From Cryptomeria japonica (taxonomy: Eukaryota; Streptophyta; Pinopsida; Cupressales; Cupressaceae), in contig NC_081406.1 in the NCBI RefSeq assembly GCF_030272615.1, positions 261,939,386 through 262,003,385 of the forward strand: a stretch of DNA of 64,000 bases, in the 5' to 3' direction. The translations under genes and the position numbers were made by a program. The notes beneath the pieces were generated by a model, which saw only the letters and a program-made list of their open reading frames with translations, was not told the origin of the DNA and made no database searches. Numbering within the stretch: the stretch's first letter is position 1; each line of letters starts with the position of its first letter. This document shows, in pieces, positions 58,317 through 64,000 of the stretch.

Positions 58317-60470
58317 TCAAGCGTAGTATTTCTTCAGATGGATGTTGTTAGTTGGTTTGTCGAGCACATCTCCTTCTGAAGTTGTTAGCTGATAGGCGCC
58401 TGATCCATAAGCTGATATGATGACATAGGGACCTAACCAATTAGGTTCAAATTCCCCTTTCTTTTCCCGATCCTGCTGATTCCTAGGATTTTCCTTGAGT
58501 ACTAGGTCACCAATTTTAAAAATTATGGGAATGACCCTATGGTTGTGGCTCCTGCACATACGTTGCTGATATGCTTTGAGATGAGTGTAGGCATGTTGAT
58601 GTCTTTCATCTAGAAGCTCGAGCTCTTGCAGTCAGTTAACTCGATACTCTTCATCTGGAATTAGGCCTTTTAGAGAGACTCTGAGAGATGGAATTTCTAC
58701 CTCTAAGGGTAAAATTGCTTCAGATCCATATACCAATGAATATGGTGTAGCTCCTGTTGGTGTGCAGATGCTATTTCTGTATGCCCAAAGTGCTGGATTG
58801 AGTTGTACATGCCAATCTTTGCCTACATCATTCACTATTTTCTTTAGGATTTTTAATATTGTCTTGTTGGATGCTTCTGCTTGGCCATTCCCCTGTGGGT
58901 AGTAAGGTGTAGAAAAACGGTGTTGGATTTTGAAATTTTCACATAGTTCTCGCACATCTTGGTTCTTGAAAGGTTGTCCATTATCTGTGATGATGGAACT
59001 TGGAATGCCATATCTGCAGATTAGATAATTAAGGATAAAAGAGACAATTTGTTTCCCAGTCACTATGGTCATGGGGACTGCTTCTATCCATTTGGTAAAG
59101 TATTCTGTTGCAGTTATAATGAACTTGTATCCATTTGAAGATGAAGGATGAATTTTGCCTACCAAGTCTAGTCCCCACTGACAGAAGGGCCAGGATGTTG
59201 TGAATGGTTGTAGTTCCTGTGCTGGTGCATGTATAAGATTGCTATGGATTTGGCATTTAGGACACTTCTTCGCAAAATAATAAGAGCCTTTTTCCATTGT
59301 TGGCCAGTAATATCCCATTCTTAGAAGCTTTTTAGCAAGAGTAGTACCACTTGAATGTGTGCCACAGATACCTTCATGAAGCTCATGTAAAGCGAAGACA
59401 GATTCATTATGATCAAGACAACGAAGAAGAGTACCATCTAGACCTCGACGATACAAAGTATTAGCAGTAAGAGTATAACGGGTGGCTTTCTGGATAAAGT
59501 TGCATTTTTGGTTTTGGGATAGGTCAATGGGCAGGATATTGTTCTTAAGATAGTCGTAGATTGGTCCATATAACAGAGAGTCGAAACCGGTCAAGGTATA
59601 GATAACATGGGATTCTGATTGGTCATAGACTAGGGAGAACAGTTGCTCTACCAGAAACTCGTAACGATTATGTTGCTCTCGAATTTATAGTAGTGAAGCG
59701 ATAGTAGCCATGGCATCAGCTTCTCTGTTATCCAACCTTGGTATTTGCTCAAAGGTGATGTGTTCAAAATATTGTTTAAAATCATCTACCATTCGCTTGT
59801 ATGGTAGCAGCTTGTCGTCCTTTGTCTGATAGTCATTGTTGATTTGATTGATGACTAGTTGTGAATCTCCATAGACTTTTAATTCCGTGATCCTCCATTC
59901 TACGACCATTTTGATGCCTATGACCAATGCCTCATATTCAGCAATGTTATTGGTGCATGGAAACATAAGCCTATATGATCTTGGTATAGTGTGCCCTTTC
60001 AGGAGTGATGAACAAAATGCTAGCACCTGAGCCATGTTGTGTGTAGGATCCATCAAAATATAAGGTCCATTGTTTGGTGGAGATAGCAAGAATGTCTCGG
60101 TCTGGAAATTTGATCTCCATAGTTTGTTTTCCTGGTAGTGGTGCTTATGCTATTTGATCTGCAATTGCTTGTCCTTTGATAGCTCTTCGCTCTGTGTAGT
60201 GGATATCAAATTCACTGAGGATCATGACCCACTTAGCCAATCTACCTTTAAGAGCTACTTTACTAAGTAAATATTTGAGAGGATCAATTTTTGCAACCAG
60301 CTTAATTGTGTGAGCTAGCATGTAGTGTCAGAATTTTTGAGAGGCAAATACCACTGTTAGACAAGCTTTCTCAATGAACGTATAGTTGAGTTCATATCCA
60401 TTCAATGTCTTGTTGATATAATAGATAGCTCGCTCTTTGCCCTGTTGATCTTCTTGTGCTAACAATGCCC
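58317..60470 (-). pseudogene. RNase H, second RNase H and integrase of the Tat element
   Basis: Parts on the minus strand: end of the Gypsy RNase H (about 60.12-60.47 kb); second RNase H (about 59.69-60.09 kb; NIAEYEALVIGI, VYGDSQLVINQI, DNREADAMA); integrase zinc domain near 59.3 kb (H-H-C-C pattern ending CPKCQIHSN); integrase core near 58.8-59.2 kb (WGLDLVGKI, IITDNGQPF, YPQGNGQAEASNK); and a GPY/F module near 58.42 kb (EPNWLGPYVI). The order RNase H, second RNase H, integrase identifies Tat-type Gypsy. A fossil with a few breaks. Confidence 0.9.
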
Positions 60471-60477
60471 CCAGTGA

Positions 60478-61709
60478 TGTTAGGTCTTACTTGGAAGGCT
60501 AATGTATTGAGAGGGGAGGGGTGAATCGGTACTTCAAAACTTTTCTTGAAAAACAATTTTACTGATAAACACAAACTATGTATTGTTGATCTCAAAGATA
60601 TAAAATACTGAAACATAATCATAAAGATAACATGCATCAAAATATCACTCCATAACACAATGATTCTTGGTCATGCAGAAACTCTTGGTTAGAGAGAAAA
60701 ACTGCGATTTGGATGGTACCCATAACTTCACTAATGCAGTAATCAAGATTGCTCAGTTAGAGCTACATGTTTAGCCATTTCTGATAGCTTACCCTATTAG
60801 GAGTATAAAGATCTTTAGATCTACCTTGCTAAAGGATTTTACAAACACTTCTACAAAATATTGTACCTAGTTAAAGGCTTTACAATTTATAGACTTTATT
60901 AGAGTCTTTTACCATGTTAAAGGTTTCTTTTACAACTTAATATTTCAATCAAAATCCTTACAAAATATCTGCAACTTCACATCTGAAATGTTATATCAGA
61001 CTCTATGTGCTCAATATAAAATTACCTTTCTCATCGCATTCCTCGGTAATTGATAAATCAACTTGGTAACCACTTCTGTATACTCTGTCCTCTTAAACTA
61101 TTCTCTAAAATCTTCTCGATAACCTGTGATTATCTCTGTCAATCTTCCTTTTTTCATACTGAACTATGTCATTCCTTTGTGACTCTTTTCTTGATTGACC
61201 TTACATGTCACCTTATGTTCATGTACTCAAATCATTTTGTTTATATATATCTCTGAGATGATGATCTGTTCATGCTTCGATCATACAAACATGTTTTATT
61301 GAATGAATAAACATAGAAATTATTTCATTGGATATTCTTCCTCAAAATCATACAAAATCTTTAAATGCAATTTCCAATGTAGTAACGGTTTCATCTTCTC
61401 GAACTATGTAACACGTTTCACATGAGTGTCCAGGTTCATTGAATCTGGTAACACGTTTTCACTCGGTTCAGATTAACTCGGTATACCTTCTTTGCTGCTC
61501 TGTAAACATATAAACCTTACTCGGTAGACAATCTACATATGTCTCGGTTCACAGCTCGGTGTGTATCAACTCGGTGACTTGTCTTTCTTCTGTAACCGAC
61601 ACTGGTGACCTTGGTGTTTACCGACTGGACTTTTCAGTAGTATTAACCGACTAGAGTATATAGAATGACTCTGGGCATAAAACTAATGACAACTTAGTAA
61701 ATAGCAACA
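60478..61709 (-). repeat. 3' LTR of the right-hand Copia element, 1232 bp
   Basis: On the minus strand it starts TGTTGCTATTTACTAAG and ends AAGTAAGACCTAACA. A CTCGGT-rich stretch lies at about 61.45-61.6 kb. Confidence 0.8.
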
Positions 61710-61979
61710 ATCTCCCCTTTTGACATTAGTTTGGTATGTTTGACAAAACTCCTTTCAAAGTCATAATACAAAATCTATATACTTGCAAAATAAACTGAAA
61801 TGTCAGTATATACAATGTTCAAATACATACTCAAATACATACTCCCCTTATCAATACTCTGTACATAACTTGATATTCCATGCTTTGTATTTCCATGCTT
61901 TTGATGTTACAAGCTCCTAATGTTCCATGCTCCCCCTGACAATTTCAACTGTACACTTAGATACTTTGTATACTCAGAT

Positions 61980-63880
61980 ATTCATGCTCGGTCATGTGTT
62001 CGGTACACCCCCCCTTTTTGACAAACATCAAAACTAGTTACCATTTGGTGGGGGCAACTGATCAAAAATAGATTTATACTTTGTACGAGCTTCTGTAATA
62101 GTGTTCTTAAGGGCATCCTTGACACTTTCCAGTATTGTAATCTAAGTTGTAATATCAGCTGATAGTGTGATCGAACCATCTAAAGTGCTTCCCTCGACTT
62201 GAGTTGACAATTTGGTAGCTCGGTTGATCTTCTCTTGAACTGACGATAAATGGGGAATAAATAATGTTTGAAGAGTCATGATATCCATCCTTATGTTATG
62301 CTCTTCATTCCAAAGTTCTAACTATTGAGCCATAAGTGTTTGTAGCCTTGAATAAAAATTTTGAAGAGAATTTGGCTCAGTAGTCAATTTATTTGAGAGA
62401 TCGGTGATCTCCTTTTCAATGACTTCAGTCTTATTCTTGATATCTTTGATGAAGATTGAAAATGTACATAACTTCTGGAATAAATAAATAATATGCTTGA
62501 GTTGAGGGGACAACTCAGCAATGAATTCAATAAGCTTTATTTTACCTATAGCAATTTCTTTCTGCACTTCTTCAATCATCTTGGCAGTTAGCTCTTTTTC
62601 CTTCAATTTGCTAAGGTATTCTGATGCTTCTACTCCAGATTCCTCCAGTTGAGTGAGTAGTTCATCCAGTTGCACATGGATGACAACATCTTTATTGATG
62701 GTAGCTTCATGTATCATATCTGTCAATAATGTTTTGACCTTCTAAAGTACTCGGTTCTTCTATTGAATAGCTATTTGTCTTTCCTGCTCTGCTTTGGCTT
62801 TACAAAGCTCACCGAATTCTATCAGTGCTTGCCCTTTCAATTTTGTTAGGTCAAAATTCGGTAGCACAATAGGCTTTGATAGATCTACCTTAAAACTGTG
62901 TCATTTTTCTTTCTTCTCCTTTGATGATGCTTTTGTCGATTGAATGGGTACAATGGCTTTGGAGACTTGTCCTTCCTTGGTATGTTGCTCAGTAGAGGCA
63001 ACACTTTTGTCGGTTCCTGTAGCCGTTGTTGTATCCTTCGGTGTTTCCTTGCTTGAAGTATCAGTGGCAACTATCTCGGTGCTTGAAGGAACTTGAGAAG
63101 TTGGCTCGTCGGTGGTCTGAGAGGTAGGTTCATCTTGTTTAATCTTTGGAGCCTCTGTGCCTTCATCTGTGTCCTAAGGTTTCTTGGCTGAGACTTGTTG
63201 AGTGAGCGGAGGATAGGACTTGACCTGTTCCAAAACTGATTCACTTGACACCAGTTTGGCATAGGTGCTTCCTTCTATCATCTCTCCTTCCTATGCTTTA
63301 GTGTCTATGACATCCTCATCTATCTGAATAGTGGAAGCAGGATCTTGCTCGGTGATGTCAACTATTTCTCCTTCACCTTTTGGCTCTTCAGTCTGAATCC
63401 TGAATATCTTCTTCCATTTCTCTTTGGTTTCATTTTCAACTTCTAGATATAGTCCATTCATCATTTTTAAGGCCCTTTGTTTTACTTGAAAATTTGTCTG
63501 GTAGTTTTTCAAGTGATCTCTTATTTCCTTTACCAACATATCTGGAAAGAGATGTACCAAAAATCTTTCTCTTATTCGCTTCTCTGATTCCATAGCATAC
63601 TTCCATCTATTATCAATATGTGAGTATAATGCCTCTGGAAGAAAACCAGTCACTTCCAATGGAACTACTCGAAATTTGAGAAGTGTACTAATTACAGTCT
63701 CTTCTATTTTCCTCTTCTCTTCATCTGTTCTAGTATCATATTTTACATATCTAAATGACCCAAATCCACCATATTCCTTCAATTTTGCACAAAAATTGTC
63801 GACACTATGTACATCTTCCTTTGTGCTTTTTACAATCTGAAGTTTATTTACATCTTCCGACTCTGCGTCACTTTCCAAAA
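61980..63880 (-). pseudogene. extra, non-pol coding region of the right-hand Copia element
   Basis: Between the (unseen) pol and the 3' LTR the minus strand encodes several protein-like stretches. At about 63.3-63.88 kb there is a charged globular-looking stretch (VDNFCAKLKEYGGFGSF, VPLEVTGFLPEALYSHID, FLVHLFPDMLVKEIRDHL). At about 62.9-63.26 kb there is Ser/Thr/Lys/Pro-rich low-complexity coding. At about 62.3-62.73 kb there is a Glu/Lys/Leu-rich probable coiled coil (LDELLTQLEESGVEASEYL). I see no membrane segment or signal peptide, so it is not an obvious envelope. Extra ORFs in this position are known from SIRE/Maximus-type Copia elements; whether this is related is unknown. A fossil with some breaks. 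Confidence 0.55.
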
Positions 63881-64000
63881 TTAGTTTTATGTTCCTTTCT
63901 ATAAGTTTTTGTAACCTTAGGTATTTCTACATTCTTTTGCTTCTTACCGGGTGACACAACAGATGATCTAGTGTTTGGTCGCTTTACTGGTGGGGTCGGT

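Larger units (their letters stand above)
50179..60477 (-). mobile_element. Tat-lineage Ty3/Gypsy element, 3' part
   Basis: On the minus strand, from the right: first RNase H (about 60.12-60.47 kb), a second plant/archaeal-type RNase H (about 59.69-60.09 kb), integrase (about 58.3-59.6 kb), a long 3' region (52.35-58.3 kb) and the 3' LTR (50179-52346). A second RNase H is the mark of the Tat lineage. Extra coding regions between pol and 3' LTR, often antisense, are known in that lineage and are present here. Gag, protease and most reverse transcriptase lie beyond the Copia element inserted at 60478. Broken, with several breaks visible. Confidence 0.88.
60478..64000 (-). mobile_element. Copia-type element, 3' part, running off the window
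   Basis: The 3' LTR (60478-61709) ends in the CTCCCC/GATTCACC block of the other Copia LTRs in this window and is preceded on the minus strand by a purine tract (complement ATCTCCCCTTTTG, 61710-61722). The internal sequence to 64000 holds non-pol coding stretches. Its left end cuts the Gypsy element at 60477/60478, so this insertion is younger than that element. The adjoining five bases are AGTGA; the matching copy would lie outside the window. Some breaks are visible in the coding stretches. Confidence 0.72.

Noticed and set aside
61980-63880. Envelope gene in the right-hand Copia element
   Set aside because: No signal peptide, membrane segment or cleavage-like site is visible in the coding stretches.

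Overview
The window is nuclear DNA of a seed plant with a large, repeat-filled genome. The evidence is one spliced plant transcription-factor gene, plant-type Copia and Ty3-Gypsy LTR retrotransposons with iMet-tRNA primer sites, plant LINEs and a tRNA-derived SINE. One clear host gene in 64 kb, very old nested elements and long LTRs fit a gymnosperm (conifer-like) genome best, but the species cannot be fixed from sequence alone. No rRNA, tRNA gene, CRISPR array or bacterial operon was seen.

Layout. 1-2056: Copia remnant (minus). 2.99-6.84 kb: decayed Gypsy-like internal sequence carrying a complete 375-bp TRIM (4072-4446, target duplication GTTCC). 6839-11956: Copia element with both LTRs (plus). 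12702-23071: 10.4-kb Copia element with both LTRs and a perfect TACAA target duplication (minus), inserted in an older Gypsy-type LTR. 24.2-31.2 kb: mosaic of Gypsy and Copia fragments, including a 5' LTR with primer site (30726-31196). 31.85-34.9 kb: LINE remnant split by a solo Copia LTR (32571-33380, target duplication GTGAT). 34.9-36.9 kb: possible exon remnants of an unrecognised host gene.

The host island is 37-46.9 kb. It holds the one convincing gene, a group VII ethylene-response factor (exons 40069-39838 and 39401-38242, minus) with the MCGGAII oxygen-sensing N-degron. Nearby are a LINE tail with an RNase H domain (41571-43430), a probable SINE-like insertion (about 40876-41535) and a clear tRNA-derived SINE (44672-44944) lying inside an older tandem duplication.

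46.9-64 kb is again nested retroelements. A Gypsy LTR contains a LINE (47.15-48.88 kb). A Tat-lineage Gypsy element starts at 50179 (2.2-kb LTR) and carries integrase and two RNase H domains on the minus strand. On the opposite strand it carries a plant-mobile-domain (PMD) coding region, doubled as two 1,024-bp tandem copies and surrounded by arrays of short repeats and a TATA-like site. That element is cut at 60478 by another Copia element, whose LTR (60478-61709) is preceded, in element orientation, by long non-pol coding sequence running out of the window.

The ERF-VII gene would act in hypoxia and ethylene responses. Everything else is mobile-element history. The most unusual parts are the antisense PMD region with its repeat arrays, and the extra 3' coding region of the last Copia element.
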